From: Angiostrongylus vasorum
Lineage: Eukaryota > Nematoda > Chromadorea > Rhabditida > Metastrongylidae
NCBI GenBank assembly: GCA_018806985.1
Contig: JADANN010000032.1
Coordinates: 2,067,501 to 2,131,500, forward strand
Length of the DNA stretch: 64,000 nt
Direction: 5' to 3'
Shown here: positions 24,041 through 36,425 of the stretch, piece after piece
Layout: each line of letters begins with the position of its first letter
How positions within the stretch are numbered: the stretch's first letter is position 1
Position numbers and translations under genes: made by a program
The notes under the pieces: generated by a model
Database searches by the model: none
The model's input: the letters and a program-made list of their open reading frames with translations, nothing else
Told to the model about the DNA's origin: nothing

Positions 24041-24689
24041 AAGACCACTATGAAGGTGATATTTTTCGGTAGTTATTTTGGAAAACAGAATTTTTTCCTA
24101 AATTTCTTGCATTTGCATTCATTTGCCAACTTATTGAACAAAGATGTTGTAATGGACTTCGGCCTTGGTATGTTTTTTATAGGAGTTTGTTCTTTCGGCG
24201 AAGAGGCTGTTGTTGATGAACACAGTACTCAATATAGGGCCAGATGTCGTTTGTGATAGAACACAGACGTCTCTGCTGCAGCACAACACTGCATATCGAC
24301 ACTAGTGAAGCAGATGCTGATCACAGTAGTACGATAAGATGCTAAGTCATTGACTTTAGTAGGGTGTAGAGGTGAACTTTGGTATGGTTTTTATATTCAG
24401 CCTAACAAAAACCACCATTCATAGCAACTACTTGATCAAGAAGAATTCCAACAGCTACTCTGGTGTATAAAACCCCTCCAAGCAATTTTAGGGTTTTAAG
24501 AAACATGTTGAGAACGACATTTCCTCCTCGTACTATTTTTTTTGTGGTCAATGAAAGAGTCTTTGCCGGCGACGAAACGATTTAATCCTATTAGCGCTTA
24601 TCGCATTGGTGCGCGGTCACGGAGTGGACCCGTCCAACACGAGAACTGTAGCTGATTGTCATCGAACCTACAGCACAAAAGTCCAGGCT

Positions 24690-25460
24690 TTCCATCAATC
24701 CCTTACCATCTAGATAGGGGAAGAAAAATTCGACAAGGCAGCACTATCTGCCAAAGGTATTGCAGTGGAAGATTAAGTCAATGGATTAGGACGACAGGGC
24801 ACACCTATTGATGGCAAACCCTGACCAAATCTTTAGTTTGACGATGACAGCGTCATATTTTTGAAAACTACCAGTGAAACAGTGAGGAAGCTCAGTTAGC
24901 TCAAAATTCAGAAGAGACTCATTCACAAGAAACCTGTATTGAAAAGTTGAAACCAGGTGACTCTTTTACTACAGAGATCAAGCGGTACGTGTTCTTTGGG
25001 CGTTCAGTGGACGGGGAAAACAACAAGGAAGAGAACTTACACGAAGAACAGAAAGCAGTATGGCCCACATTGGGTCCACAGAAAGTATCTGACCGGACTC
25101 TGGACTCCGCTAAATATGGCCCACTCACGTAACGTCTAGCAAAAATGCGAACTACAGATCTTCGAAATCTATCCCACCTTCGAAATCCGTGGCGGTAATA
25201 TACATGTATAGCGAGCGATAAAAGGGTGGGTCGTATAATAAGAAGAACAGATGACAGAAAAACGAAGAGAACTGCAGGCTGGTCTCAAAAAAAATGTGTA
25301 AGCGTACTCTTAGGGGAACACCTGTACGGGTGTACGGGTTTGTAACGAGACTGTGTTCGCAGCTTCAAGCGCTTTACTGATAGCGGTATGATACTCACAC
25401 ACGCCACCACATTCGAAGCAGATCACCATCATAAACGAGGTCCGTTATGCAAGGAAACGA
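24690..25460 (+). mobile_element. RTE-type non-LTR fragment (very decayed)
   Basis: Weak matches in shifting frames: TTCGACAAGGCAGCACTATC (the RQGD block of RT), AGTTTGACGATGACAGCGTC (the FADD block), CTAAATATGGCCCACTCACG, then GTCGTATAATAAGAAGAACA, the same 3' phrase as near 5755. No intact domain. Confidence 0.5.
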
Positions 25461-25913
25461 ATGAAAAATATGCTAACGTCGGCACCACTAGTAGAGACTG
25501 GTCACACAGTTGTCTAAGGATCCTTCTGCCTTGTATTCAATCGTTACTTCTATGATATCATTTTTTTGCATAAAATTTGCAGTTTCTGCAACAAGAAATT
25601 TTGGCCGCACAATAGCAACCAGTCTTATTCATTTTTTTTGATAGAGGGAAATAACAAGAGATCCCATCGAGACAGCAAACAGTAGTGAAAGCAGAAGCTG
25701 AGTACAGCGAGTTCATACGAAAGAAAGGTTGAAGATGGGGCAAGTTTTTGAAGAATACTGTAGAGACATTTTCTGTCTATCCAACTTTTTTTTCTAAAAC
25801 GGTCTAAATACACGGCAAGGTTTTTCTTTGCTTATTTTCAAGTCATATTCTTTGTTCTTCTTCTTAAATCATAACCGTATTTTTTATAATTTATGTTGGA
25901 AACCATTTCCATG

Positions 25914-26255
25914 GGGCGGATAGCACAGTGGTAATGATGTCAGTCATGACGAGCACGGTGCTGGCTCGATTCCGCTCCGGGCCAACCAAGGCTCTCATCC
26001 CTCCGGAGTCGGGAAACTGATGCCGGCCTTCTCTGGGAAAAAATGACTCTCTGCAACCCAAGTGGGAACGCTCCAGCCCGGCTATCTCAGAACTCCAGGC
26101 AGAATTGCTCGACCAGCATTCTACGACATTCAAGATGAAATGAAAATTCTCAAGCAGCAACCGAAGCGACACGTAAAAAATTGCAAGTCCTTCGTGGACG
26201 ATGGATGCGAGGAAACGAATTGGATGTGAGAAGTGCTGGAATCCGCACAGCAGAC
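25914..26255 (+). repeat. Family-B tRNA-like SINE (best copy)
   Basis: A box GGATAGCACAGTGGTAATGA, B box GGCTCGATTCC, body TCCCTCCGGAGTCGGGAAAC and tail GTGCTGGAATCCGCACAG. The 135-codon minus frame across it is not a gene. Confidence 0.8.
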
Positions 26256-26606
26256 GTGAAGACGGATGAAATGAAAAAAAGAAGTTATTTCTACACATTA
26301 TTTGAGAAATTTTATTTTTTGTTACGCTGTAGATGACGAAGAAAGTGAGAAAACGAGTGGAATTTGGCTTGTTCGCGCTGTAACGCTGCTATTCGGACTG
26401 GCGTTTTGTACAGAATTCCCAGTAGAGAACACTCTCAACAAATGAATGCTTGTTTAGCTTTTTGAGCTAATACGTGGCCATTATAAAACTTTTATTCTTA
26501 TACGCGTTCCGGTACCACTACTTTCTTTAGAGTCTGGGTGATCCGAGTCGATTGCCCACAGCCGTTCGTCCTTACTGATTAAATTCATTATCGAATTGGT
26601 CTTCGT

Positions 26607-26990
26607 AATTGGATACTTGGATAGCCCATCCTCACTGGTTGTGCCGGCCCCAGAATAATTCTCTTTTTTTTTGAGTTTTGCTGGTTTAGCTAATGTGGTT
26701 CCTTGGAATCGCCGAGGTCAGCCTACCCATAGTCTGCCCTTGGTCATCACCACCTCGGGCAGTTGCGCCCTTGTAGATCAGAGGGAGATTTGCCACCATG
26801 CGACTAGTTTGATACCAGGACGATGGTGGATCCTGGTATACTCTTAGCTGGGCTCCTGATGGAAATGCCAAACTCCTCAATCTGGGAGGCCCCTACTGGA
26901 GGGATGAATATTCCCGATGGTACATCCCAGCCGGACACCCAAGAACACCTCCGAGTCGCGATGAGGCGGTAAACCATTGGTTCGTTGTCG
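26607..26990 (+). repeat. Family-C dispersed repeat
   Basis: Head GGATACTTGGATAGCCCATC, body GATACCAGGACGATGGTGG, tail GATGAGGCGGTAAACCATTG. Confidence 0.75.
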
Positions 26991-27642
26991 CATCAAGTCG
27001 CATCTCCTGCAATGGAGCACCACTCGAACGAGATTTTCTTAATGAGCAGAGAGGAGTGATGAATTGCAGAAATGTCAACTCCATACGATTGAGAATATCC
27101 ATACCCTACGGATGAACTTGTTGTCGACAATCGATTTGGATATTACTGAAGAAGGCAAAATTGTAGGAACGTTATCTAGGTAATGATTGTAAACCAAACT
27201 CGTTCTAGTCTGATAATCTATAAAATTACTGGTTGTCCATTCCAAGGTTAAGTGGAGATCGGTTTTGAAAAAAATTCTTCATAAAATATGAGCTGTTTAG
27301 AACAAGTTTCTAAATGAAATTCATGAACTTGCGCTTACACGTTACTTCTATTGGCCTTGCTTTGTATAAGCTATTCTATCACTATTTTTGAAACATATTG
27401 TCATTTAGCCTCGGCATTAATGGTCACGAGCTGACATGTTAGCAACTGCTGCAGAATGAATCGTCTGTTGAAAAAACAAATTGTCATCAACGGACAATCA
27501 TTATCAACAACAACCGTCCTTTATAAAAGAAAGCTTCTAGATGAGGTTGCCCTCATTGGAACAAAGCTCCACTGAAGAAGAACCGACACGAAACGACGGC
27601 GAAGATACGACATGGAGAGGGCGAAGGACTGCGGGAACCACC

Positions 27643-27765
27643 TACTCGGGTCCTCGGCTCAGGTGATGACGAAGGCGTCGAAAAGTTAGCCGAATAGACA
27701 TATTACTCGGGTCCTCGGCTCAGGTGATGACGAAGGCGTCGAAAAAGTTAGCCGAATAGACATAT
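27643..27765 (+). repeat. Tandem duplication of a 61-62 bp structured unit
   Basis: Copy 1 (27643-27703) and copy 2 (27704-27765) are the same except for one extra A. Each folds as TCGGCT...AGCCGA enclosing GACG-AAGG-CGTC, with GAAAAG after the inner stem. The layout recalls a hammerhead without stem III but the CTGANGA box is not present. Confidence 0.85.
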
Positions 27766-27769
27766 TATC

Positions 27770-28990
27770 TACTTTCCGTTAGCTTAGTTATCCATGAAGG
27801 TATAATATGACGTTCACATTATGTGCTAATTGGTAAAAATCCCAACTTCTGCAGAGTTCATCGTCTTCGTGAAATCAATAGCCTTGATTGGGCTGTCATT
27901 CGAGGGACTCTTTTGTGTAAAAGAGCACTGTAATATTATCTTATTCCATTTGTTGCTCATTTCCTAAAAACATGTGTTGACAGTTGGATCGATCCGTCGT
28001 GGATCTGAACAAGACCAACGTGTCGGAACAGGTCACAATAAAACGTTTGTTTGTTGCAAGAAACTCGTTGACTTTTCTTACATTCAAAGCTTCTGGTGTC
28101 CTATTTCATTTAATGCAATTTCTCACATTTATTGCCACAGTACACAATGTGTCAGCTCTTTTGAAAGAACCATTTCGTCTTTCTCCGATTCATTTTCGTG
28201 AGATAAATCAGTAAAGTGAGTCTATTAGCCTACTAGTAAAGAATCTACTAACAACGAGAGTAAATTTTAGAAGTGCTACTCAACCAATTACTCATTTGTC
28301 CACCAAGAACCCAATCGACTTCAACTGATACATGATAACCGCCATTCTCTTGAAATATTGTTCCTGTTGCATTGTCTACACAAGTGTCTAATTACCCAAG
28401 TTTGTTCCTCGGTATAACTGCAACACAAGAAGGTCCTTATTACCACCACCAGACTCCTCCTGGTAACAACTTTACTACATTTCTACATGACGATCGCTGT
28501 AGACCAAATACTCGAATTGCTCCTTACGTTCAACAACGAATATACTCCAATAGGCGAAAGTATCATGCTTGGCTTTATTATGCATTTGGCGACGAGTTCT
28601 GCAACGGGTACCTTTAATCTTTAATCAATTTTTTCCAACCATGAAGTGCAGCTAAATCCATTGATCGTAACTTCAAACTTTATTCATTTTACACCTTTTT
28701 CCATCCATATAGATCGCTCTAGGTATTTTTTTAAGCATCCGCCTTTGTGCTTATATCTTTCTGTTAATTGACAATATAAATCATGTTAGTAACAACGCTA
28801 TGCATCAGAACATGATTTAAACAATTACAACTCAACATTCCAATCTTTGAAGCATTTAATATAAGAAAGCCACACCCTAAATAATAAATACAGACAAGTT
28901 AATTTTGAACAATTGGTATGAAAAACATAAAACATTTGTGAAACGTAGTAGATTTAACACTGCCTCTCTTGCGAAGTTTATTTTATCGCT
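27770..28990. other. Region with unidentified open frames
   Basis: A plus frame at about 28350-28617 is open for some 85 codons and ends at a possible donor (CAACGG then GTACCT). Short plus stretches at 27857-27917 and 28140-28212 also sit between splice-like sites. The translated stretch LGITATQEGPYYHHQTPP is not one I recognise. The minus strand also has a 42-codon frame here, so strand and coding status are open. Confidence 0.25.
28977..28982 (-). terminator. Poly(A) signal AATAAA of the TTR-like gene
   Basis: AATAAA on the minus strand, about 19 bases beyond the TAA at 29001. Position and sequence fit the short 3' UTRs usual in nematodes. Confidence 0.5.
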
Positions 28991-29000
28991 TTTTTCTTAA

Positions 29001-32000
29001 TTACCTATGCAGGCAATCTCTTTCTTCTGATTCAAACTGTATTTGCATGTTAATTCGACCAATGTTGAAGAACGTCTTCGGATGTTCGCCGGAAGAGACG
29101 AACGATTTCGGTATGTGAAAGGTGACTTTGCGCTGACATGGCTGTAAGTTATTCATTGACATAGTTTCTTCCCTGAATAGTTTTTTTGAAATTTGACCTG
29201 CATATATACATATACACGCATATGTAGGGATAAGCGATAAAGAGTGAACGTCTTAGGATTGATAAACCGCTCGACTCGACTTCTTCAAGCATGGTCAGAA
29301 GTCATTGAAAGTATGCTTGGCTTATACATGGCTTACGGTGGCCTAGCAATGGGTCACGTCAGTGCTCCTATCCTCCTAGACAAATCTAATACCAACTTAG
29401 CAGTCCCGGAGGCATGGAAACTTGGCTCGGGACGCGGGATCAAACCAGCGGTTGGAAGCTCAGGTTGGAGTAAATCTAAATCACTGCCATGCCCAGTGAT
29501 GCACTCGTGGCCATCTTTTCGCCCAAAATAATAGAAAGAAAAAGCACCACACTAAAAGCGTAATGCTTTCTGTGTCCTTCGAGCAAATATAGTCCACTGG
29601 GTAATCATTCAGTTATAGAGTAACCCTGAACTGGCATACATCACATAATCCTCATTCGTTCCTAGAAGGTGCGGGATTTACTGGTAAGTTAACTAGTATC
29701 TGCATTCGTACTTAGTAAAGAAGCCAGAAAATCGTGCCGGAAAACACTTATTAGAGCACCTACATTATCGAAGACCTTGAGAGGAAAAAACTAAGCGCAA
29801 AGAGTACTCCAATGAGCTTATTTTGAAGGTCGTTCGCTTGAGTATCAAGCTTATTATGTTCCTCAGTTAGGTTCACGTCGGTAGCCATCTTATAGTGCTT
29901 CCGTTATGCAGCAAAAGTTTAAGGTTACACATGATTATAGAGAAGTGACCAAGACGACCAGCTATCTTCTAAGCACATTTAGGAGGACGAAGAACGTTCA
30001 GCTGACCGTCGCCATAGACGCTTGTTGTTTGTTGATCGTTTCAAACTACTCAGCGAAGAGGCCCAGAACTAGCAACTGATCAAACATCATCAAGGACGCC
30101 ACTAGATAAACTGAAAGACCGGATGGACACGTCCTGCCATTGTAGAATAAGTAGTGAGTGATGACGATGACAGAGTCGATTCCGTGTTCCAAACAAAGCT
30201 GGGCCTCTTCGTGGACAACAAGGAAGATTTATACACAGACATTCTGAAAGAGAAGTGTCACGTCTCCATACTTCATAAATTGATGACGCCTAGAGAGGAC
30301 TACGGGAAGTGACAAGGATGAAAGGGAGAAAATTGAAACAGCCGTGCTAAAAAATCTTATTTCAGCAGCCTTCAGAAGCGCCCCTTTTAAAGTGTAAGTT
30401 GGGAACAGTGCGGGGGTTTAGAGAGCACACAGACAAATCTCTGTGGACTGGGAAATTTCTCACATTAAATAGCTCATTCCTTGTTGTTGAGATATTTTCT
30501 CTTTGTTGTTGAAATATTTTCGTATTATAACCTGTTCTTTTTTTAACTAACGCAAAATTAGTACTCGTTCCTTTTTTCAAATACTATGGCTGACGTCTCG
30601 GGGACTTCGCCTTCCTCAGAATCTAGATGCCCAATAGCATATGTTATTATTCGGTTGATATTTCCTAATCTCAATAAAAACCTAATTCAAGAAACATTCC
30701 CGAAATCTACCTATTAGGGGAAAGTCCGCCGTTTAACTCCTTAGATGGAGCAAGCTCACGCGTCTGTTGTTCACATACAACGAGCCATCGAATTATCTGT
30801 GTATTCACTTTTTTATTTACTGCCTATTCTTTTTTATGACAGGATATGATGTGAAATATAAAAAATATAACCACAATGATGCTGATATATTTGCAAAACT
30901 CCGGACCCTAGGTGTCCGTGGTGTAAATCGAACCTGTTATCCCTTTCCGAGGGTTTCTACTTAACAGGATTCAATGCAGATTTGTGCTCCCCAGATCAAT
31001 CCCGTTAGCGAGTGATTGCTTATAGCACCTATAGGTCAATAACACGGCTGAGTGAAAGGCGAAACGAAGGACTTGCATGGTGTGGTGGTGAACATGTTGG
31101 CCCCTGGAAAAAGGTAATAGCGGGTTCGTTTCTCACCGCAGACACCTGCGGTCCGGAGTTTTGCAAATGTCTCAGGATCGTTGTGGTTATCTTGGTACTG
31201 CCTCCTTCGCAACTCCGGTATTTTATCCATACGTTTCTGGTCATCCACTCAAATAAAATCCAATTACGACCAAAATTTGGTGCTCATATTGATTATTTAA
31301 GGATAATGATAAAGCGCTTGGCCTTGGGCAGTCTTTGAAGGTTGCTCCGTGCATTCGCCTCCATTCGAAGAGTCGTAGAGCTTATTGGTTGCATATTTGG
31401 CCATTGCCCTGGCTATTCCGGGTGATGGATGGCTTGGTGAGCCGTGGGCGTAAGAAGTTCCTAAGGAACCTATGTGTTTTATAGAGCACTTCTAACCCAT
31501 CAACTGCCATTGATTATTTGCAGTGAAAAAAGCTGGAAATGCCTGCAGAGTTTCATCACCATCAAAACAGTTTTTTTTCAACATTTCGAATTACTGGTAT
31601 TCTCTTTCGTTTATCGATTACCAACAAGTTCTTAAACTTTCTAGTTTGAAAAAATTTTACCTTAAGTGAGTCATCACAGTCGTGATAGATATTTAATTTC
31701 GGATCGATCGTCATGATTTCCGATGTATGGCCGTAGAGGAGGAGTTGTCCCATCGAATCTGTAGTACCCTCCGCCATGAGGTCGTCTAGATCCGGTCCTA
31801 AACAGAGCACATAGTCCTTATCGGAAGGAAGGCTGTATATGGGTTTTCGTAAACTGTCTGATATGTGGCACAGGCCACGAGTATGAATATCGGCGAAATC
31901 CTTTCTAGGATATGTCATTCAAGACAGCTTTAATCATGGCTGTGTCTCAGAATGAAATTTTTTGAACACCCCAATATGGCTGAGCTTGCGGGGTGGATGA

Positions 32001-32808
32001 ACTTTGCAGTACATAGCTGTTTACTCCGAACACCCTTTTAGCGGCGAAGAAGTGGGAACTTGTTGCTGAAGAAAGCTGAATACGTATAGGCAAAACGAAG
32101 AACCCGCATGGTGTGGTAGTGAACGCGTTAGCCTCCGGAAATGGTAATAGCGCGTTTGTTCCCCACCGCTGACACCTGCGGTCCTGAGTATTGTAAATAT
32201 CTCATCATTGAATACGTATAGTTATATATTTCTACAAAGTAATGCTTTAGAATAGTCCATCTAGTAGCTCACGAAATGGACCCAGGTTCGAATTCTATAG
32301 GGATTATACCATAATAAAATATAAAAAATGGGATTGAGAGTATGACAGCGTGGCGGCAACGTGTGTTCTTAATTAATACAGAAGTAAAGCCTATAACTTA
32401 TAGGACGTTGTTAGAGTCGGAATGTCCGTACTTATAGACTAGTAAAGGTGATTTTTTCTTTCAAAACCCGAGTAGATGCCGAGTCGCTGTGTAAACTCAT
32501 GAATGTCATTCATCAAACGAAATGAACCAAGTGATCGCAGAAGTCAATATATCAACAACAAGTTGTCGGGTGCTGTGTAAGAATTAAATCTTTTCCTGTT
32601 TCCATATTGAAAAGTCTTTCTTGGAATGTTACTCATCATCTTTGAAGAACTCACCAGAGTCATCATCGTAAAGTTTTACTTTAGTGTTGGATAGTGGCCT
32701 GTCGCCGCACATTAGAACACCTTTCACCCCAGCTGACTGGGTGAACAGCGCCAGCGCCATCGACGAACACGATATTACGATGATGAGACAGCAAATGACA
32801 TGATACAT
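29001..32808 (-). CDS. Transthyretin-like secreted protein (nematode TTR family), 3 exons, complete
   Basis: Exons 32808-32655, 31797-31661 and 29141-29001 join in consistent phase to 144 codons including TAA. The protein opens with a hydrophobic signal peptide (MYHVICCLIIVISCSSMALA). It continues with KGVLMCGDRPLSNTKVKLYD, then DLMAEGTTDSMGQLLLYGHT, then IDPKLNIYHDC, then PCQRKVTFHIPKSFVS and a C-terminal ERDC. This is the standard order of the nematode transthyretin-like family, a small beta-sandwich extracellular protein; four Cys in these segments fit its disulfides. Ligand or partner is unknown. An in-frame upstream ATG at 32859 exists, but a CACAG acceptor directly before 32808 favours the shorter start. 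The stop codon overlaps a possible donor (GTAATT), so a further short exon cannot be fully excluded. Intron 2 (29142-31660) holds two family-A SINEs, a family-D pair and a hammerhead-like motif. Confidence 0.92.
29232..29470 (-). repeat. Family-A tRNA-like SINE
   Basis: Plus text GGCTTACGGTGGCCTAGCAA, CTAATACCAACTTAGCAGTC and GCGGGATCAAACCAGCG is reverse family A. It lies in TTR intron 2. Confidence 0.65.
29480..30585. other. Unannotated stretch in TTR intron 2
   Basis: Nothing firmly recognised. The 29930-30330 part has long GA-rich plus text that could be old coding DNA, but no domain motif could be named. Confidence 0.35.
30591..30619 (-). ncRNA. Hammerhead-ribozyme-like motif, partly decayed
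   Basis: Minus strand: CTGAGGA, A, GGCGAAGTCCCC, GAGACGTCAG. CTGANGA is intact, stem II is weak, and GAAAC has become GAGAC. Confidence 0.4.
30840..31250. repeat. Pair of family-D SINEs in opposite orientation
   Basis: The left copy (30840-30965) is minus, with AACCACAATGATGCTGATAT and TAAATCGAACCTG. The right copy (30968-31250) is plus, with GCATGGTGTGGTGGTGAACA, AATAGCGGGTTCGTTTCTC and GTCCGGAGTTTTGCAAATG. Confidence 0.65.
31308..31505 (-). repeat. Family-A SINE, diverged
   Basis: Plus text CTCCGTGCATTCGCCTCC, GATGGATGGCTTGGTGAGCC and GAGCACTTCTAACCC fits reverse family A with an internal deletion. Confidence 0.55.
32040..32225 (+). repeat. Family-D SINE fragment
   Basis: GCATGGTGTGGTAGTGAACG (A box), AATAGCGCGTTTGTTCCCC, CACCTGCGGTCCTGAGTATT. 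Lies in TTR intron 1. Confidence 0.6.
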
Positions 32809-32811
32809 CTG
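32809..32811 (-). other. Probable spliced-leader trans-splice acceptor of the TTR-like gene
   Basis: On the minus strand TTATTTCACAG abuts the ATG at 32808 with no spacer. It favours this start over the in-frame ATG at 32859, which would leave the signal peptide buried. Confidence 0.5.
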
Positions 32812-33006
32812 TGAAATAATGGCGATTGTCGAAGGAAGCAGTACTGAAAAAAATCGCAAAAATATCGATTACGACTATGATCTACTCCAGAAATACACAG
32901 CATTATTTTATCGTATTTCCATCACAGAAGACTCGTTTTAACTTCTTCTAACCAGTTATGACGAAAAAAGGTTTCTTAAGCTGATCAATACCAATTATAA
33001 TTATGG

Positions 33007-33250
33007 ACAAGGCGTTCGATGCAGATCAGTCTCTGAGTTATGCGTCAGGAATTCGACTCCATTAATAGAATCGTAGAGGAGTTTGAATGCATATTTGACC
33101 TATACAAGGATTGGCTTTGCCAATATGTTAACCCAGTGTTGCTATCCTTCCAGCCAAGTCTGATACCAATACGGTGAGCTCGTCGGGAGGTGGGACCCTG
33201 ATTAGCCCGGTGCGGCGTCGAACCAGCGACGTTACGCGTATTATTCAACA
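33007..33250 (-). repeat. Family-A SINE, diverged
   Basis: GGAATTCGACTCCATTAATA, GAATGCATATTTGACCTATA, GTTGCTATCCTTCCAGCC and GGCGTCGAACCAGCG fit reverse family A. Confidence 0.55.
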
Positions 33251-33671
33251 GTGAAATTCTTCAATAGAACAAAGCTTCCGAAATCCTTTTTTGTTGCTGA
33301 GTTCCACTCATCGTCACTCATAATCACAGTAGAGTGCCTGTTTCTTTCGTTTAACGATGATGTTAATTAGTTTTCGAAATAGTATATTCCGTTGTGCACA
33401 GACCACTTTTCTTTCCTCTTTTTTTCTATTTTTTTACCTTAGCAGTTTTTCCTACCTGTTAACGGCAAAAAGGAGCACAATTGGACGAAATTAATACCGT
33501 AGCAGCTATGATTGATAGGCTGATTTTATAAGCACTGGCAACTCCACTGAAAAATGTAGCCCCTCTGTTTACCATCATGTCAGAAAACATGCTGAATTTT
33601 TTAGTCTTCATAGCTTCCTAAATTTCGGGCAAAACTTCTAGTGTAATTAGAATTCCAAACTAATATTATTA

Positions 33672-34045
33672 TTAGGAGCCAGCTAAAGCTCTGCAGAAAT
33701 GCAGCTCCATCTCCAGGCTTCTGGTTCGAATCCGCTGAACCCGACGAAAACCCCTCCATCCCTCCGGAGTCAAAAAGGGCGGCATCAGATTTATCTGGGA
33801 ATAGCTCGCTCCGATAGACAAAGGGTGGTGACTGCCTATGGTGAAGAGTGGTGAAGAGGTGTCACGGTTCTCTTAGCATTTCAGGGAGAATACACTCTGC
33901 CATCGTTCGATGACATTCGTAAGGAAGAGAAAAATTCTCACGCAGCATCCGAAACTGTGCGCAAATTCAAAGACATTCTTAGAAGACGTGGATAGACGCG
34001 GGGAAGTGAACTGAGTGAAAAAAGTGGTAAGATCGGCACAATGTG
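33672..34045 (+). repeat. Family-B tRNA-like SINE
   Basis: CTGGTTCGAATCC (B box), CCATCCCTCCGGAGTC, GGGAATAGCTCGCTCC, CATTCGTAAGGAAGAG and AAGTGGTAAGATCGGCAC follow family-B order. Confidence 0.65.
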
Positions 34046-34404
34046 TGATGTAGTGTCGTTTAGAACGAGGTAAGTAAAAAATTGACATTATCATCTATAT
34101 AACCCAAGTAAGCTTCTTAATTGATAGCTTCGCCATCTTTACTTTCCAAAACAGAACAATGTGGATTATGGCCTTTCTATTTAAAGGAATAATTCTCATG
34201 CTCATGAAAAACACCAAATGACCACTTGTTTCTTACTTTTGTTTGCTTCACAATTATTAACTCGAAGACGGGCCAAATTTTTTCCTACGTACCTCAGAAA
34301 ACGAATTAAAATGTTCCAGAAAGTACCACAAAGGTTATTTTTTTGTAAAAGAAAGTTGACTGACTGACATCAGTAACGGTAAAAACTGACCGATATAAAA
34401 AACT

Positions 34405-34427
34405 GAATAGAATAGAATAGAATACTA
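34405..34427 (+). repeat. AATAG microsatellite
   Basis: Four units of AATAG in a row (within GAATAGAATAGAATAGAATA). Confidence 0.8.
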
Positions 34428-34794
34428 TGACACCGAAAAATGGATTCTGATGAACTTTTAAGTAGATAGTGGTATCATGGCACTAACTGTTACAACGTGT
34501 ACGAATGCCAACAACAGAAACAGGTTCGCTGACCAACGGTTGTCTTAGTTACAATGTTTAGACAAAAATAGAATTCTGAGTCATAGTCAGGTTCTGAACT
34601 GTCGTCGATCGCTATCGTTTTTTATGCGATGACACTACTCCGAAAGAGACTGAATTCTTCCACTCCAGGCATATCAGCTTGGGAAATTGGACAAGCACAG
34701 TGTGGATGTCGAAAACATCTATAGATATTAAAAAGTCCACACTAGTTAGCATAAAGGGATGCAAGGATTAAGGGTTCGACGCTTGACATTATCT

Positions 34795-35030
34795 AGAGAT
34801 ACACCGTGTATTCGACCTCATTCGTTGCACAGTAAACGTGATCGAGTACCGTGGTTACCCCATAGACTGACATGCGATTTTTGCCAATGTATGAGGTCCG
34901 AGTTTTTGCCTTCCGGTACAACCCTGCTATAAATTTCTCGACCCAGAAAGGCCTGGTCTAGAAGAGTTGCGGGCTCAAACCATCGAACCCATGTTGCACC
35001 GCACCTATAACCACTTCACTATTACCTAGC
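34795..35030 (-). repeat. Family-A SINE, strongly diverged
   Basis: ACACCGTGTATTCGACCTC, GACATGCGATTTTTGCCAAT, AACCATCGAACCCATGTTGC and CTATAACCACTTCACTATTA fit reverse family A loosely. Confidence 0.45.
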
Positions 35031-35212
35031 CAGCACTCGCTGTTATCTTCTTCGTAGAACATGGTTTTAAAAGAATCTTATATTTTAGAAATGGGAATTT
35101 GAAAGCATTCGCAGCTCGAATGGTTGCCTATTTAAAAAAAATATTGGAAAACAAGAGTAACTAACAACACAAGCATGGTATTGGGAATATTTCCGAAATA
35201 ATTAACAACTGG

Positions 35213-35490
35213 GCGCGTGTAGCGCAGTGGTTAGAGATGCCCTACAATACACACGGGATCGATCCCACGCTCCAGCTCACCAAACCTTCCATACCTCCGG
35301 GGTCGGCAAATTGGTACCAGACCTCTCTGGGAAGATAGCAGCACTGATTCAATACATCGGTAGGCCACCGCGTGTCATTATGTACGCATTGTATGCATTC
35401 AATCACCTGTAACTATACTTGATGAAGTCGAATGTATTACGCATCCCTCAGGAATTGATCAACGCCGGTAGCTTCACGCTTTCTAATTAA
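35213..35490 (+). repeat. Family-A tRNA-like SINE (well kept)
   Basis: A box GCGTGTAGCGCAGTGGTTAG, B box GGGATCGATCCC, body CCTCCGGGGTCGGCAAATTG, TAGGCCACCGCGTGTCATTA, tail TTGATCAACGCCGG. Confidence 0.85.
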
Positions 35491-35499
35491 CTGCAGAAA

Positions 35500-36030
35500 A
35501 AAGTGAAAGTATTGAGGAAAACAATACACTGACAACGATCTCCGCGTTCCATGGAAGGGGCCAGTGAATTCATTCCAGTAATCTCCTCTGAACTTATAGC
35601 TGGGGATACTCGTTTGAGTAGATGAGGGATGACCCTAGACTGGGATTTGTTACCTCTGTGAAAGAAGCCTACTAGCCGCGAAACAGGAAAGGTCCTACCC
35701 ATAAGCGTGGTCGATGAATCAGGAAGTAATCATGAGATTTCAGGAAAAAAATATTACCCTAACTAACAGAAAGCTAGTCGTTATACAACCCTTCTTATAC
35801 GTTGCTGAAATTCATGGACTTTCTGCTACCTTGTCTACAGCACTACCAGTCGCGCGATATTGAAATCTTACCCGAACCAATCAGTAAGAGGACAGTGATC
35901 TACTTGCATCTCTAGGAACGCTTTTGACTCATTGTTGCACGGAAATAGAATTTATTAACCCATGCTATTTTGTCTAGACACTATATACTCCCCATAGCCA
36001 ACAGGACCAAACGATCGTATGGACACTAAA
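35500..36030. other. Unannotated intergenic stretch
   Basis: No repeat, RNA or coding signature recognised. Confidence 0.4.
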
Positions 36031-36037
36031 CTTACTT

Positions 36038-36425
36038 AAATACTTGGATGGCACGTCCTCACTGGTTGTGCGAGCCCCAGTGTTACTTGCTTTTACTCAG
36101 AGTTTTGCCGGCTTTAGCCATCGTGGTTCCCTGGAGTCCCGCGGTCAGCCTACCCAAAGTCTGCCCCAGGTGGTCACCACCACAGGGCAGTCGCCATCTT
36201 TGTGAATCAGAGCGAGGTCTGCCACCATGCTACTAGTTTGATACCAGGACGGTAGTGGATCTTGGTATTGGTTTACCCTTAGCTGGGCTTCCTGATGGAA
36301 ATGCCGGACTCCTTCTCAGCTTGGGAGACCTTTCTGGGCGGATGCGTATCCCGCTGTACATCGAAGCCCGATACCTATGAACACCTTCCAGCCACGGTGA
36401 GGCGGTGGACCGTTGGGAAGGTATG
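36038..36425 (+). repeat. Family-C dispersed repeat (well kept)
   Basis: Head CTTAAATACTTGGATGGCAC, GTTCCCTGGAGTCCCGCGG, GATACCAGGACGGTAGTGG, tail GTGAGGCGGTGGACCGTTGG. Confidence 0.8.

Noticed and set aside
25891..26298. 135-codon minus open frame
   Set aside because: It is a family-B SINE read backwards.
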